This document shows, piece by piece, positions 52,365-61,149 of a stretch of 64,000 bases of DNA (its first letter is position 1; each line of letters starts with the position of its first letter). Source of the DNA: DATJOJ01 sp035507035. GTDB lineage: Bacteria; Acidobacteriota; Terriglobia; Terriglobales; Acidobacteriaceae. Below the pieces are notes generated by a model. It searched no databases and was not told where the DNA came from. It saw only the letters and a list, made by a program, of their open reading frames with translations. The DNA lies in assembly GCA_035507035.1 (NCBI GenBank), contig DATJOJ010000068.1, positions 1 through 64,000 of the forward strand. Direction: 5' to 3'. The position numbers and the translations under genes were made by a program.

Positions 52365-53981
52365 TCATTTCTGCGCCAGCAGAGATTTCGCGTGGCTGAG
52401 TTCCGGACGGCCGGAGCTCGAGCCGGCGCACACTTTCACCAAGTCTGCGTAATAAGTGTTCGCTTGATCGCTCTTGCCCGCCATTTCCGCGGCACGCGCC
52501 GCGCCGTAAAGGCCATCAAAGCGATTGGGATTGTATTTCAGATCGGCTTCGTATTCAGTCAAAGCTTGGTCCGAACGCTTCATTTCCAGCAACATGTCCG
52601 CCAGCATTTCGCGCGCGGGAATGGCTAAAGGCTCATCACCCTCGGCTTCTTGCTTCTCCGCAATTGCGCGCAGTGATTTAATCGCTGCATCATTCTTGCC
52701 GTCCGCGTGGTCTGCCCACGCAGTCGCTTCTTGCAAATCTTCCTCCACCGCTTGCCCAAACAATTTCTTTCCCTGGCGGACGAGGGTTTTGTGAATGGTC
52801 TCGATCTGCAGAATATCCTTGCGCGCTTCGTCCGGATGGCCGCTGCGCGCGGAGCCGATAGCTCGCGCCCAGTAGGTCACAGACATGTCTCCGGGATCCG
52901 CGTTGGGCACCGGCGCCAGCGAGGCGGCGTCAGCCCAATGATGGAGTTCGAGATCATATCGCGCCGGGAAAACTACCAGCACGTAAATGCGCGGATCGAA
53001 ATCCGAACCGTACATGTTATCTTTCATTTCCGGCATCGAGCGCACTTCCTCGATCAAACGCTGCGCGTCGCCCTCGCGTCCCGATTGCAAATACGCATAC
53101 TCCAGAAAATCCATGGCATGAAACTGATGGCTCTCGCCGCCTTTGTGCTCCGCCGCGGCCTTGCGAGTAGCGGCGACCGACGCGAGGTTGGAGTTGATGT
53201 CGTCCTGCCACATGCCCAGGCGGGCAAAGATGTGTGAAGGCATATGCAGCGCATGGGGTGCGGCGGGAGCAATTTGCGCATAGCGTTGCGCGGCGGGAAG
53301 CGCAATCTGCGCCATCTGCGGGCTGTCACAGGAATGAATCAGATAATGCGCCACGCCGGGATGGTTCGGCTCTTCGGCGAACAATTTCTCCAGAATCGCG
53401 GCGGCTTTTTTCTCGTTAGCAAAAGTTGTGTCGTTATCCGGCCGCGAAGCCAGCAACGACAAAGCATAAAACGCCGACGCTTCGAGATCCTCAGGATGAT
53501 GCTGCGCCTGCACCTCCATCGCGTTGGAATATGCGACAGCCCGCGAGTGATACGAGCGTTTTTTCGAACCGCTATAGAAAGCATCGATGGCCGCAATGTA
53601 GCCGCGTTCGCGGTCGTCGGTCGGATGCAGCGACTTCGCCTTTCTCGCTTCCGCCTTTCCTTTCTTGATCGTCTTCACATCGGGATGGTTCCAAAGTTGG
53701 TGCCAATAGCTCATCGCGATGCCCCAGTGAGCCATGGCGCAGTGCGGATCGGCAGCGGCGATCTGCTCGAATTGCTTTTGCGCTTCTTCATACCAAAAGG
53801 AATGCAACAACGCCACGCCGCGCTCGAACGGCTGCTGCGCCTGCATCACGCAGGAAATGGGGAAATGCACCGTGCCCAGTTGCTCAGGCGTCAAATCTTC
53901 GTGGTGATGTTCATCGTCGACCGCCGCAGACGCGGGAAGAAGTAAGACAGCAAGAATCAGCAAGAACGCGATTCGCTTCAT
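52365..53981 (-). CDS. Exported TPR-repeat protein
   Basis: 538 residues with signal peptide (KRIAFLLILAVLLLPASAA). Helical repeat signs: FERGVALLHSFWYEEAQKQF, DPHCAMAHWGIAMSYWHQLW, then many Ala-rich helix pairs up to RFDGLYGAARAAEMAGKSDQ. The His-rich DDEHHHEDLTPEQ after the signal could bind a metal. Similar proteins occur widely in Acidobacteria without known function. It lies alone, convergent with the LPS group. Confidence 0.85.
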   Translation of the reverse strand: MKRIAFLLILAVLLLPASAAVDDEHHHEDLTPEQLGTVHFPISCVMQAQQPFERGVALLHSFWYEEAQKQFEQIAAADPHCAMAHWGIAMSYWHQLWNHPDVKTIKKGKAEARKAKSLHPTDDRERGYIAAIDAFYSGSKKRSYHSRAVAYSNAMEVQAQHHPEDLEASAFYALSLLASRPDNDTTFANEKKAAAILEKLFAEEPNHPGVAHYLIHSCDSPQMAQIALPAAQRYAQIAPAAPHALHMPSHIFARLGMWQDDINSNLASVAATRKAAAEHKGGESHQFHAMDFLEYAYLQSGREGDAQRLIEEVRSMPEMKDNMYGSDFDPRIYVLVVFPARYDLELHHWADAASLAPVPNADPGDMSVTYWARAIGSARSGHPDEARKDILQIETIHKTLVRQGKKLFGQAVEEDLQEATAWADHADGKNDAAIKSLRAIAEKQEAEGDEPLAIPAREMLADMLLEMKRSDQALTEYEADLKYNPNRFDGLYGAARAAEMAGKSDQANTYYADLVKVCAGSSSGRPELSHAKSLLAQK

Positions 53982-54065
53982 TGGGACCCCACTGGAAATT
54001 GAGTCTATTCTGCGGGCAGGATTGGGGTCAATTGTGGCGATACTCAGCGCCCCTGGTGCGCGCCG

Positions 54066-54893
54066 TCAAAACGGAACCCTCAGCGACAAAATCGGGATGT
54101 GGTTGGTGGGGTGGAACGACGTGGCCGCGATCTGGATGCCTCCGCCGAAGGTGAAGGCGATGCGATTGTGGATCGGGAAGCGGCCGAGCATCAGGCCGGG
54201 AGTGACGTAAAGCACCGTATGGCCGTCGTGCGATCCGCCGTAGTAGCGAGTCATGTTAAATTCCGTCTCCGGCCACAGCTTCTTGAAAATCTTGTATTGC
54301 AGCGTATTGTTCCACAGCAATGCGTGCCCGATTTTGTTGATGTTTCCCGTGGGTAGGCTTCCGCCCAACGTTCCCTGCACATCGAAATGTCCAAACCCCT
54401 TGCCGTATGCGATGGTCGGAGTGATGACCGGACTCGGATTACCTTCCTGATATTGCCCGGTCGGCAGAGTCATCTGATAAAACAGCGTGAGGATGTAATT
54501 CCCGTGCTCCTCGTTTCCAGCCGCAAGCCGGTACTTCACCAAGAATTGCCAGTCGCCAAACCCGTCGCGGGGAGAAGAGTCGGGATTATTGATGATGTAG
54601 GGAGGTACGGCGAGGATGATCTCAGTGTTCTTTTGCGGAATGATTTCGAGACCCTTGCTCACGCCGACGTTAGTGGTAGTTGTGCCGTCATTGTGGGTCT
54701 GCCATTGCACGTCGTAACGAAACTCTTGCTCGAGCCGGGGCGTGGTGGTATTGAGCGGAGTGATCCAGTGCGGCTGCTCCGACTGGGTTTGGGTCACCAT
54801 GTCGAGCCAGTCGGAAATTACGCCATTTTGGGCGAATAAGCTGGTTGAGCAACAAGAAACCATAACGACAAAAAGAGCGGCGGCTCTGCGCAT
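54066..54893 (-). CDS. Outer-membrane beta-barrel protein, Phenol_MetA_deg-like
   Basis: 275 residues from ATG 54893, with a signal peptide (ALFVVMVSCCSTSLFAQ). The rest is alternating short strands: LEQEFRYDVQWQTHNDGTTT, GLEIIPQKNTEIILAVPPYI, DWQFLVKYRL and TPTIAYGKGFGHFDVQGTLG, ending in VPF with a terminal Phe, as in outer-membrane barrels. The pattern matches the MetA-pathway/phenol-degradation transporter-like family. Function is not established. A strong minus-strand promoter with an inverted repeat controls it (54936-54974). Confidence 0.8.
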   Translation of the reverse strand: MRRAAALFVVMVSCCSTSLFAQNGVISDWLDMVTQTQSEQPHWITPLNTTTPRLEQEFRYDVQWQTHNDGTTTTNVGVSKGLEIIPQKNTEIILAVPPYIINNPDSSPRDGFGDWQFLVKYRLAAGNEEHGNYILTLFYQMTLPTGQYQEGNPSPVITPTIAYGKGFGHFDVQGTLGGSLPTGNINKIGHALLWNNTLQYKIFKKLWPETEFNMTRYYGGSHDGHTVLYVTPGLMLGRFPIHNRIAFTFGGGIQIAATSFHPTNHIPILSLRVPF

Positions 54894-54935
54894 CGCAATC
54901 CCCAAGTTGAATGATTTTGCTGTAAAGAAGGGAGA

Positions 54936-54974
54936 AGTATACTGATACTATATTTCTCAAGTCAAATAGTATAC
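54936..54974 (-). promoter_or_regulatory. Promoter with symmetric operator between divergent genes
   Basis: On the minus strand TTGACT (54965-54960), 18-base spacer and TATACT (54941-54936). Overlapping it, ATACTAT (54945-54951) and ATAGTAT (54966-54972) form a perfect inverted repeat with a 14-base spacer, and AGTATAC occurs at both edges (54936 and 54968), 32 bases apart. The binding protein is unknown. Confidence 0.6.
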
Positions 54975-54988
54975 GAATTTAGACATAT

Positions 54989-55489
54989 ATGAAGATGCAA
55001 CTGAACTCGCGACAGTACGCGGCGTTTGGTTTGGGGCTGGCGCTGCTCCTCTATTCAGGGAGTCTTCAGGGCCAGCAACTCACGATTCAAACCGAGTCCG
55101 GAAAGCAGACCATAGTCACGAAAGCTGACCTCGACGCTATGCCGCAGATCGAGGTCTCGGCCGGAACGGCGAATGTTCCGGTGACCTATCAGGGTGTGGC
55201 GCTCAAAGCCCTGCTGGAAAAAGCCGGAGTCACTTTTGGTGACTCGCTACGGGGAAAGCGTTTAGCTTCGTGCTTGCTCGTCGAAGCAGCGGACGGATAC
55301 CGGGTGGTGATCGCGTTGCCCGAGATCGATCCGGCGTTTGGCGATCAGCAAATCATGCTGGCTGATTCACGCGACGGCAGGCCGCTCGATCAAAAAGAAG
55401 GCCCGTTCCGAATCGTGATTCCCAGCGAAAAGCGAATGGCGCGCTGGGTACGGCAAGTGACCGCGCTCAAGATTGTTGAAGTGCAGTGA
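54989..55489 (+). CDS. Exported molybdopterin-oxidoreductase-like domain protein
   Basis: 166 residues with signal peptide (YAAFGLGLALLLYSGSLQGQ). The mature part, LPEIDPAFGDQQIMLADSRD, then GPFRIVIPSEKRMARWVRQV, resembles the small stand-alone version of the sulfite-oxidase-like (SUOX) domain. The Cys that ligates molybdenum in true SUOX proteins is not present at the usual place, so cofactor binding is doubtful. It is next to a Mop-domain protein and ModA, which supports a molybdenum connection by context. Confidence 0.75.
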   Translation: MKMQLNSRQYAAFGLGLALLLYSGSLQGQQLTIQTESGKQTIVTKADLDAMPQIEVSAGTANVPVTYQGVALKALLEKAGVTFGDSLRGKRLASCLLVEAADGYRVVIALPEIDPAFGDQQIMLADSRDGRPLDQKEGPFRIVIPSEKRMARWVRQVTALKIVEVQ

Positions 55490-55493
55490 GGCG

Positions 55494-55700
55494 TCAGTCT
55501 TTCTGAATCATGACTTCGGTGGCTTTGACCACAGCGATGACGGTGTCACCCTTCTTGAGCTTCAATTCTTCGGCGCTGCGCCGGGTGATGGCGCTTTCGA
55601 TGAGATTGTCGCCGACCCGCACCACAACGTGGGCCATCACGTCGCCCAACTGAACTTCTTCCACTTTTCCTTGTAGTTTGTTTCTGGCTGAGATTGGCAT
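55494..55700 (-). CDS. Mop/TOBE-domain molybdate-binding protein (molbindin)
   Basis: 68 residues from ATG 55700: MPISARNKLQGKVEEVQLGD then VMAHVVVRVGDNLIESAITR and KLKKGDTVIAVVKATEVMI. This is a single TOBE (Mop) domain, which binds molybdate or tungstate oxyanions as oligomers. The longer frame reaching 55892 is excluded because it crosses the modA gene. A TATAAT box nine bases before ATG implies a leaderless transcript. It is divergent from modA and convergent with the SUOX-like gene (4 bases between stops). Confidence 0.9.
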   Translation of the reverse strand: MPISARNKLQGKVEEVQLGDVMAHVVVRVGDNLIESAITRRSAEELKLKKGDTVIAVVKATEVMIQKD

Positions 55701-55709
55701 GATTTTTTG

Positions 55710-55715
55710 ATTATA
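55710..55715 (-). promoter_or_regulatory. TATAAT box at leaderless spacing before mop
   Basis: TATAAT, CAAAAAATC, ATG on the minus strand, almost identical to the sequence before the gene ending at 45279. Confidence 0.5.
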
Positions 55716-55734
55716 GAAGCTTGGAGAGAAGAAT

Positions 55735-56511
55735 ATGAGAATTTGCCGGCTTTCCCTGGTTTTCCTTTTGGTCGCCGCGAGTATCTTGCCCTTGCGTGCG
55801 CAAGACATCTCCGTCGCCGCGGCCGCGGACTTGCAATTTGCCATGCGGGACATTGCCGCCGGTTTCGAAAAAGACACAGGGAAAAAAGTCACGATCTCTT
55901 ACGGATCGTCGGGCAACTTTTTTCAACAGCTGCAGAATGGAGCGCCGTTCGACATCTTCTTTTCCGCCAATCTCGATTACGCCCAAAGGCTACAAGATGC
56001 CGGACTGACAGAACCGGGAAGCTATTACCGATATGCCAAGGGCAAGATAGTGATCTGGACGCGGAAAGAGTCAAAGCTCGACCTGACTTCCGGCATGCAA
56101 GCTTTGCTTAACCCGTCCATCAGCAAGATTGCGATCGCCAATCCTCAACATGCGCCGTATGGTAAAGCCGCGGTCGAGGCGATGCAGAAAGTGGGAGTCT
56201 ACGACAAAGTAAAAGACAAGCTGGTCCTCGGCGAAAACATTTCGCAGACCGCATCGTTCGTGGTCTCGGGATCGGCCGACGTTGGCATCGTTGCACTGTC
56301 ACTCGCGCTCTCTCCGAACATGAAGGACGCGGGCCACTACGTGGAGGTGCCAACCGGCACCTATCAACCGATCGAGCAAGCGTGCGTCATCCTGAAGACA
56401 TCGAAGAACGAAGCTGTAGCGCAGCAATTCTTATCGTTCGTCAAGAGTCCAGCGGCGGCGGAAATTCTGACACAGTACGGTTTTGATGTGTCCGGCCGGG
56501 CGAAGCCGTGA
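55735..56511 (+). CDS. modA: Molybdate ABC transporter substrate-binding protein
   Basis: 258 residues with signal peptide (CRLSLVFLLVAASILPLRAQ). ModA features: DISVAAAADLQFAMRDIAAG, then VTISYGSSGNFFQQLQNGAP and FDIFFSANLDYAQRLQDAGL, followed by IAIANPQHAPYGKAAVEAMQ. It should bind molybdate or tungstate in the periplasm. The permease (modB) and ATPase (modC) are not adjacent; STAS-type and other genes follow on the opposite strand, so uptake partners must be elsewhere. Divergent from mop, only 34 bases between start codons. Confidence 0.93.
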   Translation: MRICRLSLVFLLVAASILPLRAQDISVAAAADLQFAMRDIAAGFEKDTGKKVTISYGSSGNFFQQLQNGAPFDIFFSANLDYAQRLQDAGLTEPGSYYRYAKGKIVIWTRKESKLDLTSGMQALLNPSISKIAIANPQHAPYGKAAVEAMQKVGVYDKVKDKLVLGENISQTASFVVSGSADVGIVALSLALSPNMKDAGHYVEVPTGTYQPIEQACVILKTSKNEAVAQQFLSFVKSPAAAEILTQYGFDVSGRAKP

Positions 56512-56544
56512 AGAACTTAGGGTTGTCAACAAGGCTCAAAACGA

Positions 56545-56574
56545 CCTGCGCCCGGATTTGGCTCCGAGCGCAGG
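56545..56574 (-). terminator. Possible terminator after the stress/STAS gene
   Basis: In minus-strand reading CCTGCGCTCGG and CCGGGCGCAGG form an eleven-base stem with one mismatch around an eight-base loop, followed by TCGTTTTG. It lies about 45 bases after the stop. Confidence 0.5.
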
Positions 56575-56619
56575 AAATCGATCAAATCAGTGGCGACAAG
56601 CCATACTACTGTCGGGATG

Positions 56620-57492
56620 TTACGCGACCGCCTGCGATGCGCTGTGCCCGCCAAACGACTGGATCGCGCTAGCCTCGTCCTGGTGGATGTCGAAAACAGC
56701 CGCCAGCCTTGTCATGTGCAGCAGGTCGTGCACGCGCTTGTTCAGGTTGGCCAGTTTCACTTCACCCCCCTTGTTGCGAATTGTCGTATGAGTCTTCACC
56801 AACTCTCCGAGACCGGAGCTGTCGATGTAGTTCACCTCAACCAAGTTCAGAACGATTCGGCGGTTTCCTTGGTCGGCAAGATCGCGAACGATGTCACGCA
56901 ACATTACATTGCCCTCGCCCAGCGTAATCCTGCCGCTGATGTCAAGCACGATGACATCCCCGATCTTGCGTGTTTCCGTTTGCATCTTGGTCGGCGTCTT
57001 GCCCTGCATGCCCATGCCCAAGCGATCGAGGATTTCGCAGGCCGCCGTGGCAGTCTCCGGCGACTCAGTGCGAACCACAATTAACGAGCGCCCTTCTTTC
57101 AGGACTTCCCGGAAAAATGCGGCATCCTCGGAGCACTTTGCATCCGGCGTAGGTTGCGGAGCTTGCGCGTCGTGGGCCGCACTTGCCCCCACGGCCGCAC
57201 CCGTGCCCGCCCCGGCGAGTCCCAAGAGCGCCGCGGCACCAAAGCCCAGCGCAAACACAGGCCCGATGCCCGGCAGCAGCAGAGTGGCGGCAACGACCCC
57301 CGCGGACATGCCCGCCGCCCCGCCCACAAAGCCTCCGACGGTAGCGCCGAACTCCTTCGCGATGCTCTTGGCCTCGGTTTCCGAACGTGTCAGATACACA
57401 ATGGACTGCTCCGGCACACCTTTTTGCCGTAATTCTTTTACAGCCTCTTCCGCGTGATCGCGGCAAGAAAAAACGCCAATTGCGGTTTCCAC
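56620..57492 (-). CDS. Fusion of a stress-protein-like domain and a STAS domain
   Basis: 290 residues from GTG 57492, chosen for its AAGGAGGG. Residues 1-45 (TAIGVFSCRDHAEEAVKELR) resemble the DUF1269/YflT-type general stress fold. Next comes a Gly/Ala-rich segment (VGGFVGGAAGMSAGVVAATL, then LGFGAAALLGLAGAG) like a glycine zipper, possibly membrane-associated. The C-terminal about 110 residues are a STAS domain: VIVLDISGRITLGEGNVMLR and YIDSSGLGELVKTHTTI, where the Ser of DSSG is the phosphorylation site of anti-anti-sigma factors. It could link membrane stress sensing to a partner-switching sigma control; this is inference. Confidence 0.85.
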   Translation of the reverse strand: METAIGVFSCRDHAEEAVKELRQKGVPEQSIVYLTRSETEAKSIAKEFGATVGGFVGGAAGMSAGVVAATLLLPGIGPVFALGFGAAALLGLAGAGTGAAVGASAAHDAQAPQPTPDAKCSEDAAFFREVLKEGRSLIVVRTESPETATAACEILDRLGMGMQGKTPTKMQTETRKIGDVIVLDISGRITLGEGNVMLRDIVRDLADQGNRRIVLNLVEVNYIDSSGLGELVKTHTTIRNKGGEVKLANLNKRVHDLLHMTRLAAVFDIHQDEASAIQSFGGHSASQAVA

Positions 57493-57749
57493 ATGCCCTC
57501 CTTGAAGCAGCGACCTTTGGGAGCTACTGGTCAACTGCTGTGGCCCCAGCGGTGTGGCACAAAACTGTGATCTTAGCCCTGGGATTTGTCAAGCGAATTC
57601 TGATGGTTTTTGCGGGTTTTCCTCGCCTTATTCAGGTTAGCCGGGGTTTGGCGTTGACCGGCTGGCCTTCCAGACAGATAATCTTCATGACTCGGTTGGC
57701 GGCCGCCCGGCACATCGCGGTTTTCGGCAGGTGGGAACCCCGCGCTCAC

Positions 57750-58010
57750 CTACTGCAGCCGGAATCTCTCATTCATCAGCCGCTGCAGGCGAGGCTTGTA
57801 AAGAATGTCGTAGGCAAATTCTTTGTCAGGGAACATGGCCAGGGCTGCGCGTTTGGCACCGGCCGCCAGCTCGGAAGCTTCTTCTACCGTCATGTTCGGA
57901 TCCTGGCTGATCACCGACATGACCATGCTCATCATGACCTGCAAACGGCGAATGTTGCGTGCTTCGAGTTCGCGTTCGCTCAGCTGCCTAGCCCGTTCCG
58001 CACTCTCCAT
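57750..58010 (-). CDS. Small hypothetical helical protein
   Basis: 86 residues, all helical by appearance: RARQLSERELEARNIRRLQV, then MMSMVMSVISQDPNM and EASELAAGAKRAALAMFPDK, ending YDILYKPRLQRLMNERF. No signal, no membrane segment. The sequence looks like a real coding region (balanced composition, charged helices), but no family is recognised. It is separated from the STAS fusion by 257 bases without a gene. Confidence 0.6.
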   Translation of the reverse strand: MESAERARQLSERELEARNIRRLQVMMSMVMSVISQDPNMTVEEASELAAGAKRAALAMFPDKEFAYDILYKPRLQRLMNERFRLQ

Positions 58011-58256
58011 GAGTACCCCACTCAGCGGATTAGATGAGCCGCTCTCGCCGGGCGTTGCGCCCAGGCGTGGAGCTATTCTGGAATCAATTGCCTGTCAAAG
58101 CAATGGCCCCATGGTGTAGGGCTTTAGTAACACCGCATGCCGCTTGGGCAACCGGGGCAACCGAATCTCATGCTGCAACCCTTCGCGCGGGATTAGAATC
58201 ATTTAGACAACCAAGCGCCGAGCGCGTGCGTCTGGGAAACCAGCCTAGGAGGGCTC

Positions 58257-58574
58257 ATGTCAGGAAGCGCTTCATCGAAACCCGCAGCGCCAAACCCGAA
58301 CGAGAAACTGGTTCGAGTGTTTGACACCGAACAGGAATCTGAGGCCATGGTGGTGCGCGGGTTGCTCGAGTCTGCCGGCATCGATTGTGACATCACGGCG
58401 CTCGATGCGCCGCAAGATATTCTGCCCGGCGTTGGCGGGACCGTTATCCTGGTGCGCGAAGAAGATGCCGCACGGGCCTCGCAAATGATCCAAGATTACC
58501 GCCGGCCGCCCAGTGATAACGAGATGGAGACCGCCGAATACGAAGCTATTCCAGATCCCGAGAGTGAGGCGTAA
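58257..58574 (+). CDS. DUF2007-like signal-transducing protein
   Basis: 105 residues with a strong TAGGAGGGCTC ribosome binding site. The central part KLVRVFDTEQESEAMVVRGL then LESAGIDCDITALDAPQDIL and TVILVREEDAARASQMI is the DUF2007 ferredoxin-like pattern (short beta-alpha-beta). The family is called putative prokaryotic signal transducing proteins but function is unproven. Its last 29 bases overlap the 3' end of the convergent comEC gene, so the final acidic residues EIPDPESEA-like tail is coded over comEC sequence. Confidence 0.82.
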   Translation: MSGSASSKPAAPNPNEKLVRVFDTEQESEAMVVRGLLESAGIDCDITALDAPQDILPGVGGTVILVREEDAARASQMIQDYRRPPSDNEMETAEYEAIPDPESEA

Positions 58575-61137
58575 CCGTTCTTCCGTCCAAATAAAACGTG
58601 ACCGCGCCGTCGAGGTCGGTGCGGTACGTGAGTACATGAGATTCTCCCAGTCGGGCGAGCACCTCGGGCCGTGGATGGTGATAGACATTGCGCGCACCGA
58701 CCGAGATCACGGCAAAGCGCGGATGCACCGCGGCCAGCAGTTCGGGAATTGTCGACGTATTACTGCCGTGATGCCCAACCTTTAGTAAATCCGCAGCCGG
58801 ACGGTTTTCCGCAATCGTTCGCTCGACTTCTTTTTCTGCATCGCCTTCGAGCAGCGCCGAGGTTGCGCCGTAGCTCACTCGCATGACGAGCGAATCGTCG
58901 TTGGCCTTGCGGGAAATTGCGTCAGCCGCCGGCGCCAAGATTTGCACGCTTAGATCGTCGGCGGAAAAATCGTCTCCCGCTTGATGACGCGTAACCGGAA
59001 TGCCGAGTGCTCTCGCCTCGCGCAGCAGGTCGCGCAGTTCGGAATTGAAATCGCCCGGCCCGATCCAGAGTTCCCGCGGACGAAAATTCGCCAGCACCGC
59101 GTGCATGCCACCAATGTGATCAGCGTGCGGGTGAGTGACGGCAACTCGATCCAGACGGCTAAATCCCCGCGACCACAAATAAGGTGAGACGACGTCTTCT
59201 CCGATATCGAGTTCCGAATGCATCCAATGCGGAATGCCTCCGGCATCGACCAGCAAAGTTTTGCCTTGCGGCGAAACTAAAAAGATGGAATCGCCTTCGC
59301 CCACATCGATCGCGGTGACTTCGAGCGAGCCGGCTTTCGTGTGGGGATGCGGCGGTATGGCACAAATCCAGAACGCACTGGTAAAAACGGCAGCTAAGCC
59401 TACGAACACAAGCACGGCTCGCCGGCGAGCCAGAATCATTGCTAAAGCCAAGGCGGCTCCCGCTAAGACAATCAGCGAAAGTTGCGGCGTGGGCACGCGC
59501 GCATCCGACAAGCGCAACGCCCCGAACCAGCGTACCGAACCGGCCATGGCACGTAGTGAAATGCCTGCAATCATCGCGGCTACCTTGGCCGGAACAAGCC
59601 ACACATAGCTGATGGCGATCGCGGCCATCGCGGCGATCATGGCAACCTCGGTGAGTGGCACAGCCAGAACATTTGCCGGCAAAGAAACAATCGTTGCACG
59701 GTGGAAGTAATAGGCCATCGGCAATGCAAATCCGGCCTGTAGCGCGATCGAAATCACTACGAATTCGCAAGCGCGAATCAAGATTCGTCCGCTGCGGGAA
59801 AGAAGCTGGAGGGGCAAGCGACTTCCGAGAACGTTTTGCAAGCGATCTGCGATCATCCTCAGATCGAGGCGAAACTGTATCAGTCTCGGCGGAAGCGCGA
59901 AATCGTAGCTGACCGCATCCAGGCTTCGGAGGGCTCTCAAAACGGGTTGAGTTGTGCGCTGCAGAATCGGCGTTCCGATTCCGGCGATGATCAGCACACA
60001 AAGAAAGCTCAATTGGAAGCTGGCTCCGAGCAACGCATGCGGATCAATGAGCAAAAGCGCAATCGCCGCGGCGCCAATGGCGTTCAGCACCGACTTTTTT
60101 CGATAGAGTATGCGCGCGCAAAGATAAACCGCCAGCATCAACGTGGCCCGCCAGACGGGCGCGCCGACATCGGTCAGCGCCGCATAGGCGACGGTCAGCA
60201 CAACAGTGATACCGCTCGCCTCAATTTCACCAACCCGCATGCGTCGCAACAACCAGAATGTCACCAACGCCAGAATCGCAACCTTAAGACCGGAGATCAC
60301 CAGCACGTGGTAGGTACCGGTGCGCTGAAAATCAGTCAGCAGATCGCGTCCGACGAACGCATTTTCGCCGATGAGAAGCGCATCGACCAGCGCCGCCTGT
60401 TCTCCCGGCCACAATCGCGCAATCTGCTGAATGATGCTGCGATGCACGCGCACGCGCCAGTCTTCCACGCGGCTGCCGGAAAAGCCGGGCAGCAACTCGA
60501 CCTCCGCCGCTTTACACGACGCCAACGCCACAATTCCCTGCTCCGCCAAAAAGCCTTCGTAATCGAATGCTCCAGGATTGCGATAGTTGTGCGGACGATT
60601 GAGCTTGGCAGAGAAACGAATCCGCTCGCCGTAATGAAAAATGTGGGGCATAGCACTTGCTCCCGACTCGCCATCTTCCTTGTCATACAAGGTTGCGCGA
60701 ATCCCGAACCGCGCCGCAGTGGTCGCAGTGTCGGTGTCGATCGTTTCGGTCTCGAGGTCGATTCTCTGCCGTAAATCCCTCGGCCCGCTGCGCTCAGGAA
60801 TACCCTCACGAACCACATGGGCAGTGATCAGCGTTTCCTCGCCATCGCTGAGATTCGGAACGGTTCCACTGACCGGGCCACGCACTTGAATGGTGAGCGC
60901 ACCCAAAATACAAAGCGCGGAGAGGATGATGGCGAAGGCCACCCTCGGACGCCGGCGCACAAGAAACGCAGCGGAAGAACCAAAGACTAGCGCCGCAATC
61001 AGCCACCACGAAGGCGGACGCCAAGCGTAGACGCCGAGCAGAATCCCGCAGGCATAGGCGAGGGCCGCCCAAAGCAGCGGCTGACGAGGCGGTGCATCTG
61101 TTAAAACCGAGGCCGATCTGGACTGCGGCCGTTCCAT
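58546..61137 (-). CDS. comEC: ComEC/Rec2 competence membrane protein
   Basis: DNA-uptake channel, 863 residues. N-terminal helices and the DUF4131-type OB domain (about 30-240) are followed by the competence transmembrane block of several helices (for example GTYHVLVISGLKVAILALVT). The C-terminal metallo-beta-lactamase-like domain starts at AIDVGEGDSIFLVSPQGKTL, with VTHPHADHIGGMHAVLANF and LKVGHHGSNTS. Within the OB region the residues GIPERSGPRDLR are encoded by DNA matching a dispersed repeat over 16 bases. It may allow natural transformation, or serve in nuclease-type signalling if other com genes are missing. Confidence 0.94.
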   Translation of the reverse strand: MERPQSRSASVLTDAPPRQPLLWAALAYACGILLGVYAWRPPSWWLIAALVFGSSAAFLVRRRPRVAFAIILSALCILGALTIQVRGPVSGTVPNLSDGEETLITAHVVREGIPERSGPRDLRQRIDLETETIDTDTATTAARFGIRATLYDKEDGESGASAMPHIFHYGERIRFSAKLNRPHNYRNPGAFDYEGFLAEQGIVALASCKAAEVELLPGFSGSRVEDWRVRVHRSIIQQIARLWPGEQAALVDALLIGENAFVGRDLLTDFQRTGTYHVLVISGLKVAILALVTFWLLRRMRVGEIEASGITVVLTVAYAALTDVGAPVWRATLMLAVYLCARILYRKKSVLNAIGAAAIALLLIDPHALLGASFQLSFLCVLIIAGIGTPILQRTTQPVLRALRSLDAVSYDFALPPRLIQFRLDLRMIADRLQNVLGSRLPLQLLSRSGRILIRACEFVVISIALQAGFALPMAYYFHRATIVSLPANVLAVPLTEVAMIAAMAAIAISYVWLVPAKVAAMIAGISLRAMAGSVRWFGALRLSDARVPTPQLSLIVLAGAALALAMILARRRAVLVFVGLAAVFTSAFWICAIPPHPHTKAGSLEVTAIDVGEGDSIFLVSPQGKTLLVDAGGIPHWMHSELDIGEDVVSPYLWSRGFSRLDRVAVTHPHADHIGGMHAVLANFRPRELWIGPGDFNSELRDLLREARALGIPVTRHQAGDDFSADDLSVQILAPAADAISRKANDDSLVMRVSYGATSALLEGDAEKEVERTIAENRPAADLLKVGHHGSNTSTIPELLAAVHPRFAVISVGARNVYHHPRPEVLARLGESHVLTYRTDLDGAVTFYLDGRTVTPHSRDLE
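60775..60790. repeat. 16-base match to dispersed repeat C inside comEC
   Basis: ATCCCTCGGCCCGCTG is identical to 331-346. Neighbouring bases (GCTCAGGAAT) also resemble the repeat's end, suggesting an old in-frame insertion. Confidence 0.4.
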
Positions 61138-61149
61138 GCGATGGACGGA

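Noticed and set aside
54936..54974. ModE-type binding site
   Set aside because: The half-sites ATACTAT/ATAGTAT and 14-base spacer do not fit the ModE arrangement I know; only a generic operator is claimed.
55701..55892. N-terminal extension of the Mop-domain protein
   Set aside because: The extension runs antisense through modA; the Mop domain is complete from 55700.
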